A stretch of DNA of 64,000 bases. Origin: an uncultured Sphingomonadaceae bacterium (GTDB lineage Bacteria > Pseudomonadota > Alphaproteobacteria > Sphingomonadales > Sphingomonadaceae). The DNA lies in the NCBI GenBank assembly GCA_947488625.1, contig CANKZR010000006.1, positions 1 to 64,000 of the forward strand. The letters are read 5' to 3'. This document shows, piece by piece, positions 16,626 through 24,344 of this stretch; positions within the stretch are counted from its first letter, which is position 1; every line of letters starts with the position of its first letter. The notes beneath the pieces were generated by a model that saw only the letters and a list, made by a program, of their open reading frames with translations, did not search any database and was not told the DNA's origin. Made by a program: the position numbers and the translations under genes.

Positions 16626-17507
16626 TCACACCGACTTGTCCACAGGAGGCATGCCGATGCGCCGCCGGGCGACATCGAAGGGATCGACAGGAATTGCCAC
16701 GAAGCTGAGCCGCTCGCGGCCCAGCTGGTGGTCGAGCGAGAGGGTGTAGCCCGGGAGCGGTTGGCGCTGGACGATTGCGCGCATCTCGAAAGCGAACCGC
16801 TTGAGCGGTGAAAGCGCACCAGATTTGAGGTGAAGATGGGCAATGTCGAAGCTCCATCCGCCCTTTTGTTTGCCGCCATGCTTGCGCACGATCCGGTATA
16901 GCCAGCGCTCCAGGCCCCCGGTCAGCGTGAAATAGGCCGGGTCGATCGTGAGTACGAGCGCTCGGTCGATTACCGCTTCATAGAGCCAGTCCGGCACGAT
17001 CATCTCGATGCCGAGCGCGCGGCCATTGCCATCGAGGCATTCGCGCCATTCGTTGATCCAGGAAAAGCGGTGGCGACGTCGTGCGCCCAGCTGGCGGATC
17101 GATGTCGCGATGCTGGTTGATTGCAGCCTGTCGAGCGCGGCTTTCAGTCGCTCATAGGCGGCCTTGCCGGTACCGCGGCGGGTAAAGGCGAGGATTTCAT
17201 GCGGGGTGGCGGCAATGAGCCGCGACGTCGGCTTTCCGGCATCGCGCGCCTCGACGATCTGGCTGGCCACCCAGATCAGCACATCGGCGTCCCATATGGT
17301 TGCCATGCCATGTTCGGCAGTTGCCTCGACAAGAATTGAGATGTCGCCCATACGAAAGTCGATGGGCTTCACCCGCTTCGATTTGGCGAGGCTGAAAAAG
17401 GGCCATGCCATCAGGTCCTGCGCATCGCGCGCCGCGATGGCTGCGCTGGTTCCGACGAACAGATCGAGCTGCTGTGCTGCGCTGGCAAAGGTCGTGCGGG
17501 ACGCCAT
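16626..17507 (-). CDS. repA: RepA-type replication initiator protein
   Basis: 293-aa protein of the replication initiator A group found on alphaproteobacterial plasmids and integrative elements. Typical segments are DLMAWPFFSLAKSKR near residue 33, IDFRMGDISILVEA, IWDADVLIWVASQI, and GLERWLYRIVRKHGGKQKGGW in the C-terminal winged-helix half. It would bind the three adjacent direct repeats. It starts 11 bases downstream of the AlpA-type gene, so the two form an operon. In related elements a parA gene usually follows repA; here none does. Confidence 0.88.
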   Translation of the reverse strand: MASRTTFASAAQQLDLFVGTSAAIAARDAQDLMAWPFFSLAKSKRVKPIDFRMGDISILVEATAEHGMATIWDADVLIWVASQIVEARDAGKPTSRLIAATPHEILAFTRRGTGKAAYERLKAALDRLQSTSIATSIRQLGARRRHRFSWINEWRECLDGNGRALGIEMIVPDWLYEAVIDRALVLTIDPAYFTLTGGLERWLYRIVRKHGGKQKGGWSFDIAHLHLKSGALSPLKRFAFEMRAIVQRQPLPGYTLSLDHQLGRERLSFVAIPVDPFDVARRRIGMPPVDKSV

Positions 17508-17518
17508 GGAACAGGCCC

Positions 17519-17791
17519 TCAGCGCCGAACCGGGCCGGTGTAGCCGTCAATCCTTTTGGCCGGATGGACCACGCCCTTGCCCGGATCGCTGGTCGAGCGG
17601 CGCACCCCTTGTTCGGCCCAGGCATCGAGATCTTCGCGCCGGTAGACGATCCGCCCGCCGAGCTTGTGGTAGACGGGACCGGTCCCGTAGCAGCGGTGTT
17701 TCTCGAGTGTACGCGGCGATAGGCCCAGATGAACGGCAGCATCGGGCGTTCGCAGAAAACGGGGGCGAACTGGTTCAGGAACGGCAGTCAT
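17519..17791 (-). CDS. AlpA-type helix-turn-helix regulator
   Basis: 90-aa DNA-binding protein of the MerR/AlpA-like HTH_17 type: FLRTPDAAVHLGLSPRTLEKHRCYGTGPVYHKLGGRIVYRREDLDAW (residues 12-58) contains the helix-turn-helix and the wing. I chose ATG 17791, which has GGAGA upstream. The much longer open frame to 18241 has no such support. It is the first gene of the alpA-repA operon and probably regulates it. Confidence 0.88.
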   Translation of the reverse strand: MTAVPEPVRPRFLRTPDAAVHLGLSPRTLEKHRCYGTGPVYHKLGGRIVYRREDLDAWAEQGVRRSTSDPGKGVVHPAKRIDGYTGPVRR

Positions 17792-18239
17792 CGGTAATCT
17801 CCGCAACACATGGGATGGATGGTGCGGCGAGCTGCCGCTTGTTGCAGAGAGTGATGGCGGGCAATTGTTCCCATGGAGGAGCGACAGAACTACGCGAGAA
17901 CAATAGTCGCCCGTACCTTGCTGCCCTGCCCCCAAATATGGGTCGCTGGCCGTGCGGACCCACGAAAGTCCATCGCCCACCCGATCATGAGCGATGCCAA
18001 GCAAAAATTCCGCACCGCGAACAAGACGGTGGCAAAGGATCGCGTGCGGAGCCAGGGACCGGGACTTGTCGGTCCCGCCAGCTTTGCGCCGGTCCGACCC
18101 GCTGCCGGTTCGCAGTGCGCGCGGGGCCCAAAACGAAAACGCCGCGCCCTCAGGAGCGGTGCCGAAGGCAGCGCGGGACAGAGCGCGTCCCCAGCCCCGC
18201 TCCGCATTTCGCAGCCATCCCTCCTGCATGCGGACACGC
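17792..18239. other. Intergenic region upstream of the AlpA-repA operon
   Basis: About 450 bases with no convincing gene. The long open frames here show no ribosome sites or recognisable domains and are by-products of high GC. It should hold the promoter of the AlpA-repA operon near 17800-17870. The far end borders the terminator of the next minus-strand gene. Confidence 0.45.
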
Positions 18240-18270
18240 AAAAAGGCAGGAACCGGAGAAGGCTCCTGCC
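18240..18270 (-). terminator. Rho-independent terminator
   Basis: The hairpin GGCAGGAACC / GGCTCCTGCC (one mismatch, six-base loop) is followed on the minus strand by TTTTT. It lies 10 bases after the stop of the 72-aa gene and ends its transcript. Confidence 0.8.
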
Positions 18271-18280
18271 CAATCGCGCG

Positions 18281-18499
18281 TCAGAACTCGAGCATCGCAC
18301 CGGGCACAGTATGCACTATGCGGTTCGCCAGATGCACCGGCAGCGCATTGTAGTCGCCCTCATCGAAGGCGAAGTGACCAAGGTCGTCATCCTCGACGAC
18401 ATGCTGGTCAAAGAAGCTGTGCAAAGCACGCCGTTCAGCAACAGCCAGAGCTTCGAAATAGCTGTCCGAGCTCGGTACAGATTGAGTGAGTGTAGCCAT
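18281..18499 (-). CDS. Small acidic hypothetical protein
   Basis: 72-aa acidic protein that I do not recognise (VEDDDLGHFAFDEGDYNALPVHL in the middle). I chose ATG 18499 because a perfect AGGAGG lies six bases upstream; the longer frame to 18592 has no such site. A strong terminator follows, so it is a single-gene transcript. It lies between ssb and the AlpA-repA operon, in the replication and maintenance part of the element. Its function is unknown. Confidence 0.75.
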   Translation of the reverse strand: MATLTQSVPSSDSYFEALAVAERRALHSFFDQHVVEDDDLGHFAFDEGDYNALPVHLANRIVHTVPGAMLEF

Positions 18500-18808
18500 G
18501 ATATCCTCCTGATGCCTGCCTTGAAACGGCAGGAGGACCGGCGGACGGGCATGCAGGTGCCGGGTCACAGGATCGCCCGCACGGGCGACCACGAAGTGGC
18601 GTTGGGGGAAACGATTTTGTCGGACTGCAGCGCAGCGAAAGGAGGCAAAATGGTGGGGCCCCGCCGTCCTTGATGCGGTGGCTGCACGCCCGTCATGATC
18701 AGATTTCCGTGGGTCAGCCCCTCCCCGCTCTTACGCTCCTGAACAACACAAGAAGGGGCCCTGTCCGGTGAGGACAGGACCCCTTCGGGAGAGATCGACT
18801 GGGAGAGA
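18500..18808. other. Gene-free stretch between ssb and the 72-aa gene
   Basis: 309 bases without a supportable gene. It holds the terminator hairpin of ssb (18753-18785) and the presumed promoter of the 72-aa gene near 18520-18600. Nothing else was recognised. Confidence 0.5.
18753..18785 (-). terminator. Terminator hairpin downstream of ssb
   Basis: A 14-bp stem with one mismatch, AAGGGGCCCTGTCC / GGACAGGACCCCTT, with a five-base loop. On the minus strand it is followed by the T-rich TTCTTGTGTTGTT. It lies 23 bases after the ssb stop. Confidence 0.7.
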
Positions 18809-19219
18809 TCAGTCGATTTCGGGAGCGTCGCGATTATCGCTCTCGCCGCCAGATTCACCGCTCTGAGGGTTGCCGCGCGAGAGAAAGTCGACCTTGTCGG
18901 CGAGGATCTCGCAGCCGTACCGCTTCACGCCGTCCTGATCGTCCCACTGGGTGTAATGCAGGCGGCCCTGTACCGACACCAGCTGGCCTTTCGAGCAATA
19001 CTGGCCGACCGTCTTGGCGAGGCCGTTGAAGCAGGTCACGCGGTGAAATTCGCTGTCCTTGGCGGTGTAGCCGTTTTCATCCTTGTAGGTCTTGCCGTCC
19101 TTGTCGCGAGCGGGGCGATCGGTGACGACGGTGATCCCGGTGACGCTGGTTCCGCTCTTGGTTTCCCGTGTTTCGGGATCGCGGGCAATGCGGCCGGTGA
19201 GGATTACGATATTGGTCAT
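18809..19219 (-). CDS. ssb: Single-stranded DNA-binding protein
   Basis: 136-aa OB-fold protein starting MTNIVILTGRIARDPETRET, with the family segments FHRVTCFNGLAKTVGQYCSKG (residues 58-78) and LVSVQGRLHYTQW (79-91). The acidic C-terminal tail ends RDAPEID, lacking the usual DDDIPF tip, as is common in element-borne SSBs. It protects single strands during transfer or replication. The ATG at 19219 has AAGGAG upstream; the longer frame to 19333 is rejected. Confidence 0.93.
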   Translation of the reverse strand: MTNIVILTGRIARDPETRETKSGTSVTGITVVTDRPARDKDGKTYKDENGYTAKDSEFHRVTCFNGLAKTVGQYCSKGQLVSVQGRLHYTQWDDQDGVKRYGCEILADKVDFLSRGNPQSGESGGESDNRDAPEID

Positions 19220-19754
19220 GATAAATTCTCCTTCAGCTCTCAACCCGGAAACCATTTCCGGCTTGCGACCGTCGATGAGAAACAGGGCATGGGAGGACTG
19301 CACCGCAGGCGCGCAGCGCCAAGGGAAACCCATTTACGCCGGGTGGTGCGGGCAGCCCGCGCAGCGGGCAACACGGCCGGAAAGTAAACGGGTTGCCGGG
19401 CTCAGCTGACCTGGTTCAGACAGGTTCGCATGAAAAGCCGGACTGGGTTCGGAGTGGGCATGAAGGAAGCGCAATGGTCCAACGCTTTATTCGCAGGCCG
19501 CGGTGCTTCCGCTTGCAGCAAGAAGGTCCATGAAATTGCGGGCAGCGCCGCAATCATCAGGAGACTCCAACACGGCTCAAGGTCAGGCGCAACCCCCCCC
19601 CTATGCGGCATTGCCCGCAAAGCGAAACGCTTCCTCCGGTTCTGCTCAAGGCCGAAATTGACCAAGCAGCGCTCGATACCCAAGGCCATCATCTCAGGGC
19701 TAACCGGCGACACATCGGTTGCAAGGACATGGCGTAAAAGGAAATCACTGGCAG
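19220..19754. other. Gene-poor region upstream of ssb
   Basis: 535 bases. Open frames of 103 aa (minus, 19402-19713) and 113 aa (plus, 19430-19771) overlap each other. Neither has a recognisable domain or ribosome site, so I do not call either. A run of nine C residues lies near 19590-19600. The ssb promoter should lie at about 19230-19330. Confidence 0.4.
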
Positions 19755-19937
19755 TTACGGTGACAAGCTAGCCTTTTTCATTTCTGCGCCATCAGGCGTT
19801 ACGTTGTTTGCATCAGAGCGTTCGGGACTATCGCGTTTGTCACATGCAGCTCCCACAGCTTCTTGCGGTCCACAGGGCAGCGCGCCGCCTTCTTCTTCCC
19901 ATCGCAAAAGGTCTCTATCCTTCTTCTCGATCACCAT
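19755..19937 (-). CDS. Small hypothetical protein
   Basis: 60-aa hydrophilic protein starting MVIEKKDRDLLRWEEEGGALP, a pattern I have seen in small uncharacterised proteins of such elements but cannot name. The ATG at 19937 has TTGGAG upstream. Its position fits the element's maintenance region. Coding is likely but not certain. Confidence 0.5.
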   Translation of the reverse strand: MVIEKKDRDLLRWEEEGGALPCGPQEAVGAACDKRDSPERSDANNVTPDGAEMKKASLSP

Positions 19938-20273
19938 ATGGAATTCTCCAAATTGAAGCGGCGACGCAGCAGTCAATCATCGTATCAAGCAGAGGCCCAG
20001 CGTCTACAGAACCGTTAGTATCACAGCGCCGATAGCACTGTTCCGGTCGCCTGTTCGGGACAGGGATGGCACTTGCACGACACATTATTCATTTCAGGTC
20101 GCGGCTCTCCTGAAAATTGCCTTGCGCAGAAGAAACCCCGCGCATGAGCGTGTCATACGCGGGGTTTCAAAGCGGCCCAATTGCACCTGCGGCCCGCAGG
20201 GCTCCGGGGGGACGTCGGGACCGCCTGTTCGGTGAGCGATGTAAAAGACGCTCGATGTTCTTTCCCGCTCGCG
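19938..20273. other. Boundary region between element and metal cluster
   Basis: 336 bases with no supportable gene. It contains the strong 11-bp hairpin at 20132-20168. It marks the change from the transfer/replication genes to the copper-related genes. Confidence 0.4.
20132..20168. terminator. Perfect 11-bp terminator-like hairpin
   Basis: GAAACCCCGCG pairs with CGCGGGGTTTC across a 15-base loop. It lies 106 bases after the stop of the minus-strand lipoprotein gene, whose transcript it may end. T-rich flanks are short, so the terminator call is tentative. Confidence 0.5.
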
Positions 20274-20681
20274 TCACATGTCTTTCATGTCGTGATCCGG
20301 CATCGTCCGCATATCGTGACCTGCATGCGGGTCGGCGTGCTCGGCTGTCGGCGTGACCGCGCTGGCATCTGCCGGTAAAATTGGCGTCACTGGTGCCGCG
20401 CGCGAGTTGCCGGAGCGCGGCCTGGTTGAGGCCTCGCCCATGCTCTCAGGGGAAGTTCCTGCGGTCACTGACTGCGTCTCGCGGTTAGCATCCGAGGAAT
20501 TTTCGGAACCCTCAACATCGAGGGAAGCTGTGGCAGCCGATGGCACAGTTCCGATGGTAATTGGCGTCTGCGCGTCAGGTGCCGAAACCCGCGATTCGTC
20601 ACACCCGGCGAGGAAAAACAGAGCACCCACGACTGGAGCGAGACCGGCGGCTGTCATCTTCGATTTGCTTTTGCGCATCAT
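20274..20681 (-). CDS. Lipoprotein with His/Met-rich tail
   Basis: 135-aa lipoprotein. The signal peptide ends in a lipobox with cysteine, FFLAGC (residue 27). A low-complexity Ser/Thr/Pro-rich linker follows, and the tail EHADPHAGHDMRTMPDHDMKDM holds four His and four Met that could bind copper. It starts 9 bases downstream of the DUF2231 gene in the same operon, with AAGGGA upstream; ATG 20681 and 20678 are both possible. The likely role is copper binding in the envelope, judged from composition and context. Confidence 0.7.
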   Translation of the reverse strand: MMRKSKSKMTAAGLAPVVGALFFLAGCDESRVSAPDAQTPITIGTVPSAATASLDVEGSENSSDANRETQSVTAGTSPESMGEASTRPRSGNSRAAPVTPILPADASAVTPTAEHADPHAGHDMRTMPDHDMKDM

Positions 20682-20690
20682 ACGATTCCC

Positions 20691-21347
20691 TTACAGCCAG
20701 GAAATGCCGAGATGGTTCTGGCCATGCGCCAGTTCGCCGCCCAGGAATCCTTGGGCGAGAATGAGCACAGCCATCGAAACAAGCGCAATGCGCAGTACCG
20801 TCCTGCTCTCCGGGCGGCGGTGCGCTAGTGCGGCGAGTACAACACCCAGAACAGCAATCAGCATGCCGTTCCAGCGGTGAATCTGCATAGCCGTATCCCC
20901 GCCAAACCACAGGCCGGTATGTATCCACCCGAATATGGCTGCAATGACGGCGCCGCCCGCCCCGCCATAAATGAGCACGCGTACGGCGGGCTCCAAGCCG
21001 GCTTCCCTACGCTTACCGACGAAGAGCTCGGTCAGCGCTGCCATCAGAAACAGGGCAATCGGGAAATGTATCGTGGCGGGATGCAATCTCTTGAGCACAC
21101 CGACGATGCCTTCCTCGTTCACATCGGCGGCCTCACCCGATGCTTCGTCGTGCCCGCCGGAAGCATGAGCGTCGCCCGAAGCTCCATTCGATAATTCCTG
21201 GGCTTCACCAAAGTTGTCTGCTGGACTGCCTGTCGCAGGCGCAGCTGCGCTCTCGGCCCCGCCATGCGCTTCGTCACCATGCGCGTGGACCGGGCTGACC
21301 CAAAGAAGACTTGCACAAACAAGCGCCAACAGTTGGAATGGTTTCAA
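20691..21347 (-). CDS. DUF2231 membrane protein with His-rich N-terminus
   Basis: 218-aa protein. A signal peptide (1-22, ending VHAHG) is followed by a His/Gly/Ala-rich periplasmic stretch (HGDEAHGG, DAHASGGHDEASG). After that comes a DUF2231 membrane domain with four helices, starting LHPATIHFPIALFLMAAL and ending near GQNHLGISWL. DUF2231 proteins occur with copper and cytochrome genes; their function is not established. An ECF-type promoter (21397-21421) lies about 50 bases upstream. It forms an operon with the following lipoprotein gene. Confidence 0.8.
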   Translation of the reverse strand: MKPFQLLALVCASLLWVSPVHAHGDEAHGGAESAAAPATGSPADNFGEAQELSNGASGDAHASGGHDEASGEAADVNEEGIVGVLKRLHPATIHFPIALFLMAALTELFVGKRREAGLEPAVRVLIYGGAGGAVIAAIFGWIHTGLWFGGDTAMQIHRWNGMLIAVLGVVLAALAHRRPESRTVLRIALVSMAVLILAQGFLGGELAHGQNHLGISWL

Positions 21348-21396
21348 AATGACAGGTGCCCTTTCATGGCGGCTTACCGCTGCCCATGCAGATTGT

Positions 21397-21421
21397 TACG
21401 CATCTGGAGCTCTCACCCCTC
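21397..21421 (-). promoter_or_regulatory. ECF-type promoter upstream of DUF2231 gene
   Basis: On the minus strand CTGAGGGGT (-35 side) is followed by exactly 14 bases and CGTA (-10 side). The same pattern occurs at five other sites in the window. The expected transcript start is about 40 bases upstream of the gene. Confidence 0.65.
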
Positions 21422-21561
21422 AGAACAGTTTTTGGGGGTGGGCTAGCGCAGGATTCATTCGAAATGTGTGGGGTCGGGCAATTAAACGTCTGCCCGAATT
21501 GCAACTCATTGCAGCGAGCGGAGCCCGGGGGAGCGTCAGCACCGACCCGGGTCGCCGGTTC

Positions 21562-21951
21562 CTAGTCTTGCTGCGCCATATCCTGCTGGGCAGCTATCTG
21601 CTCCATCATATCGTGCATCATCGTCATGCGCTGGTGACAGGCCGCCATCATGCCAGCGTTGTCCCCCTGCATCATGCCCGCCATGTGTTCCTGCATCTTT
21701 TCGCGGTGCTCGGCCATCAGCCTTTGGCGTTCGGCAGGATCGCTTTCGGCGCGGGCCTGCTGCATCAGTGCGCGCATCTCAGCCATCTTCTCACGATGGG
21801 CTGTCATGGCCTCGGAATCCTGCATCATGTGGCCACTGTGATCCTGCTGCTGTGCTGCAGCTTGATTTGCATGGTCATGCTGCTGCTGTGCCATCACCGG
21901 GGAGGCTGTCAGGCCGGTGGCGAGCAATAGGGCTAGGGCTGTGCGTTTCAT
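21562..21951 (-). CDS. Met/His/Gln-rich periplasmic protein
   Basis: 129-aa secreted protein. The signal peptide (1-21) ends VMAQQ. The mature part is rich in His, Met and Gln (QQHDHANQ, DHSGHMMQD, then MAEHREKMQEHMAGMMQ and HQRMTMMHDMMEQ) and strongly helical. It resembles small periplasmic copper-handling or CpxP/Spy-like helical proteins, but I cannot name a family. I chose ATG 21951, with AGAAGGGA upstream; the longer frame is rejected. It has its own ECF-type promoter at 22006-22030. Confidence 0.75.
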   Translation of the reverse strand: MKRTALALLLATGLTASPVMAQQQHDHANQAAAQQQDHSGHMMQDSEAMTAHREKMAEMRALMQQARAESDPAERQRLMAEHREKMQEHMAGMMQGDNAGMMAACHQRMTMMHDMMEQIAAQQDMAQQD

Positions 21952-22005
21952 CGTCGAGTTCCCTTCTGTAACTGTGTGGTGGATGCCTTGTGCATTCATC
22001 ACCTT

Positions 22006-22030
22006 TACGCAGCGAACGTCGCTGCCCCTC
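22006..22030 (-). promoter_or_regulatory. ECF-type promoter upstream of Met/His-rich gene
   Basis: Minus strand: TTTGAGGGGC, 14 bases, CGTA. It matches the shared motif with one change at the last -35 base. The predicted start leaves a leader of about 48 bases before the gene at 21951. Confidence 0.65.
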
Positions 22031-22180
22031 AAACAATCACGCAAAAGATGGTGGCGGCGAAGGGCAGGCCAACAGCCGAGCCGGTTGCAGCAGTACTGAT
22101 TTTCAGCCACGTTTCCGGCATAAGCCCAGAGAAAAGAAAGAGACTGTCATGGTATCAGAAAAGCCGCCAGGAATGCTGCA

Positions 22181-22468
22181 ATGAGCACGGTCAACGATGA
22201 TGGCAGCTGGCAAGTCCCGGAACCCGACCACGCCGAACTGGTGCAGATGCGCATTCGGCTCATAACGCTCGAAAACATCGTTCTTGGCCTGCTGTCCGGA
22301 GCGAGCAGTGAGCAGATCGAACAGATCAGAAAGCGCGCGGACATGATTGAACCGCGCCCCGAGGCGAGCAGGCACCCCCTCACCGAACTGGCAGCCAATG
22401 ACATGCGCAAATTTCTTGACCGTGCTGCTCGGCTTGCCGACAACGCGGATCATGGAGAGGCGGAGTAA
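22181..22468 (+). CDS. Hypothetical protein
   Basis: 95-aa soluble, mostly helical protein that I do not recognise. MRIRLITLENIVLGLLSG (residues 23-40) looks like an amphipathic, possibly coiled-coil helix. No signal peptide or metal-binding pattern. It is the first plus-strand gene after the Met/His-rich gene and may pair with the membrane-protein gene that follows after 84 bases. Confidence 0.6.
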   Translation: MSTVNDDGSWQVPEPDHAELVQMRIRLITLENIVLGLLSGASSEQIEQIRKRADMIEPRPEASRHPLTELAANDMRKFLDRAARLADNADHGEAE

Positions 22469-22552
22469 TCCGGCAATGCAAACGCGATCGAGGACCGAAA
22501 ATGCAGGCCGGGCGCGGCTTCGTGATGCACATATCTGCGGTATCCTGGTAAC

Positions 22553-22993
22553 GTGACCAGAACCCATTGGCTAATCTATATTTGCGGCAGCTTGATCGCG
22601 TTCGTCTGGGAAATCTACCAGATGCCGTTTTTCGTTTCCGGCAATCTCGAACCCTATGAACAGACCATTCGCTGCGGCATTGCGAGCTTGGGCGATGGAC
22701 TTATCCTGCCCGCAGCCTACTCGCTCGCAGCCATCAACGGCGGGCGGGCCTGGTTTCGCCGAGGCGCCAAGATACCTTATGCAATATTCTTCGGTTTCGG
22801 TCTTGTCGTTGCGATCGCTGTCGAAATCATCGCGACGTCGCTACCGTCAGACAGCCTGCTGAGCTGGCGCTATAGCGCTCTGATGCCTCGTGATCCATTG
22901 ACCGGCATGGCTCTGATCCCGATCGCGATGTGGACGATCGTTCCTGCGCTGACGATCCTTCTGGTTCGGTTTGCTCAAACCGAGCGCAACTGA
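22553..22993 (+). CDS. Four-helix membrane protein, unknown function
   Basis: 146-aa integral membrane protein with about four transmembrane segments (near residues 5-25, 43-60, 74-94 and 117-140). It starts with GTG and a weak ribosome site. I do not recognise a family, and its only context is the metal cluster. It converges with the PepSY gene, with 13 bases between the stops. Confidence 0.65.
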   Translation: MTRTHWLIYICGSLIAFVWEIYQMPFFVSGNLEPYEQTIRCGIASLGDGLILPAAYSLAAINGGRAWFRRGAKIPYAIFFGFGLVVAIAVEIIATSLPSDSLLSWRYSALMPRDPLTGMALIPIAMWTIVPALTILLVRFAQTERN

Positions 22994-23006
22994 ACTGAAA
23001 GCAGTC

Positions 23007-23759
23007 TCAACGAGCGACTTGGCCACGTCTCGCCCGGCGCTTCATCCTCGGGAACCTGTTGGCCAGCAAGACGAAGCCCGAGATCGCGATAATTGTCCCG
23101 CCGATGCCGAACAGCAAAAGCCACCAGCTGTTGATCCGGTCGCGCTGCGTCCAGTCCATGATGTGCAGCCCCCAGATGAAATCGAAGAACCGCCACGTGT
23201 CGCTTCGCGCGGAGAGGACCGCACCGCTCGATGCATCGACATAGACGCGCGTGTTAGCCACGTCATTATAGGTGATTTGCCATGCAGGAAACGGGCCCCT
23301 GAATTCGGTGCCAACGCTTTCGTCGACCAGGCGCGCCGCATGGATGGATGTTTGCGGGCCGACCCAGGCGCGGCGCGCAATTGAACGTGCCGTGGCTGCT
23401 GGAATGGGAGATAGTATCCGCCCGCTTAGTGGCTCATGCAGGCTCACCGCGCCATCGGCTCGCCGCACCTCAGTAACAGTCTTGCCATCAAGAGCCCGGG
23501 TCGTGATCGCGGTAATGCCATCGCTGTCGGACAGCCATCGCGGGATGGCGGCCTCGTCGGGAAGCGTTTGCGCTGCACGCGAGATGACGTGCTCGGATCG
23601 TACTTCCTCCAGATCGAGAAAGGACATCAAAGCTCCGGTGGCCATCCACAGAAGGACCTGGAGGCCGACGAAGGCCGCGAGCCATTTGTGCAGCTTGCTG
23701 CCCAGGACATGCAGGCGCAGTCTGAACGAGCGCTTCGCCACCGGGTTGGCCACTCGCAC
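23007..23759 (-). CDS. PepSY-domain membrane protein
   Basis: 250-aa protein with an N-terminal membrane segment in LHKWLAAFVGLQVLLWMATGALMSF, a periplasmic PepSY-like part containing TRVYVDASSGAVLSARSDTWRFFDFIWGLHIMDW (about 170-203), and a C-terminal membrane helix (215-235). Such proteins resemble parts of PiuB/siderophore-reductase-like membrane proteins and may handle electrons or metal at the inner membrane. It is the last gene of the copA-copB-NTF2-PepSY operon, 5 bases after the preceding stop. Confidence 0.8.
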   Translation of the reverse strand: MRVANPVAKRSFRLRLHVLGSKLHKWLAAFVGLQVLLWMATGALMSFLDLEEVRSEHVISRAAQTLPDEAAIPRWLSDSDGITAITTRALDGKTVTEVRRADGAVSLHEPLSGRILSPIPAATARSIARRAWVGPQTSIHAARLVDESVGTEFRGPFPAWQITYNDVANTRVYVDASSGAVLSARSDTWRFFDFIWGLHIMDWTQRDRINSWWLLLFGIGGTIIAISGFVLLANRFPRMKRRARRGQVAR

Positions 23760-23764
23760 TCCGA

Positions 23765-24328
23765 TCAGCGGTTGCGCGGCGCGCGCGACGAGGAATGATA
23801 TTGCACGATCTTCCAGCCATCGGCGTCATGGGCAAGTACGGATGTTGCCACGCCTTCGCGCTCGATCACCCGCCCATCCGTCAGTTCGATCCGGTAGGTA
23901 TAGGTCTCGCGCCCGTAAGCGAGATGTCCCATGCGGGTGACCGCAACGGTCGGATCACCGAAGGTGAAACTTGTAATTGCATCCAGTTCGGGCCCGAGAT
24001 GATGCTCCATATAATGCGTGAAGCTGCCTTCGTCCTTGCCGTTCTCGTAAACGAAAGATTCGTCGGCAAAAAGGGCATCCATTGCGTCAGCATCGCGGGC
24101 AACCAATGCCTCACGGTAGGCGACCAGAGCCGCTTCTGCACCGGCGACATCATCGTTCATGGCCGCCATGCGATCGGCATGGTTCATGCCTTGCGCCGAA
24201 TGGTCCATCTCCATCGCTTCAGCTTGTTCCTGATGCGCCGAATGATCCGTGGTCTGCGCCATCGCCGGTACTGCGGAAACTGCGAGGGCCGAAGCCATCA
24301 AACCTTGAATGATCATCGACTTTTTCAT
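23765..24328 (-). CDS. Secreted NTF2-like (SnoaL/DUF4440-type) protein
   Basis: 187-aa periplasmic protein. A signal peptide (1-24, ending AMAQ) is followed by a Met/His-rich stretch (DHSAHQEQAEAMEMDHSAQGMNHADRM). Then comes an NTF2-like fold: VAYREALVARDADAMDALFADESFVYENG, later HLAYGRETYTYRIELTDGRVIEREGVATSVLAHDADGWKIVQYHSS. The ATG has AGAGGGA upstream and follows copB by 16 bases. The combination of a metal-binding leader with an NTF2 fold suggests copper binding in the periplasm; an enzymatic role cannot be excluded. Confidence 0.75.
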   Translation of the reverse strand: MKKSMIIQGLMASALAVSAVPAMAQTTDHSAHQEQAEAMEMDHSAQGMNHADRMAAMNDDVAGAEAALVAYREALVARDADAMDALFADESFVYENGKDEGSFTHYMEHHLGPELDAITSFTFGDPTVAVTRMGHLAYGRETYTYRIELTDGRVIEREGVATSVLAHDADGWKIVQYHSSSRAPRNR

Positions 24329-24344
24329 TAGTTATTCCCTCTTT

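Noticed and set aside
17873-18673. 266-aa plus-strand open frame upstream of repA
   Set aside because: It crosses a terminator and the 72-aa gene with a perfect ribosome site on the other strand; low-complexity Arg/Pro composition.
19402-19771. Overlapping 103-aa (-) and 113-aa (+) open frames
   Set aside because: They overlap each other on opposite strands and show no domain or convincing ribosome site; treated as non-coding.
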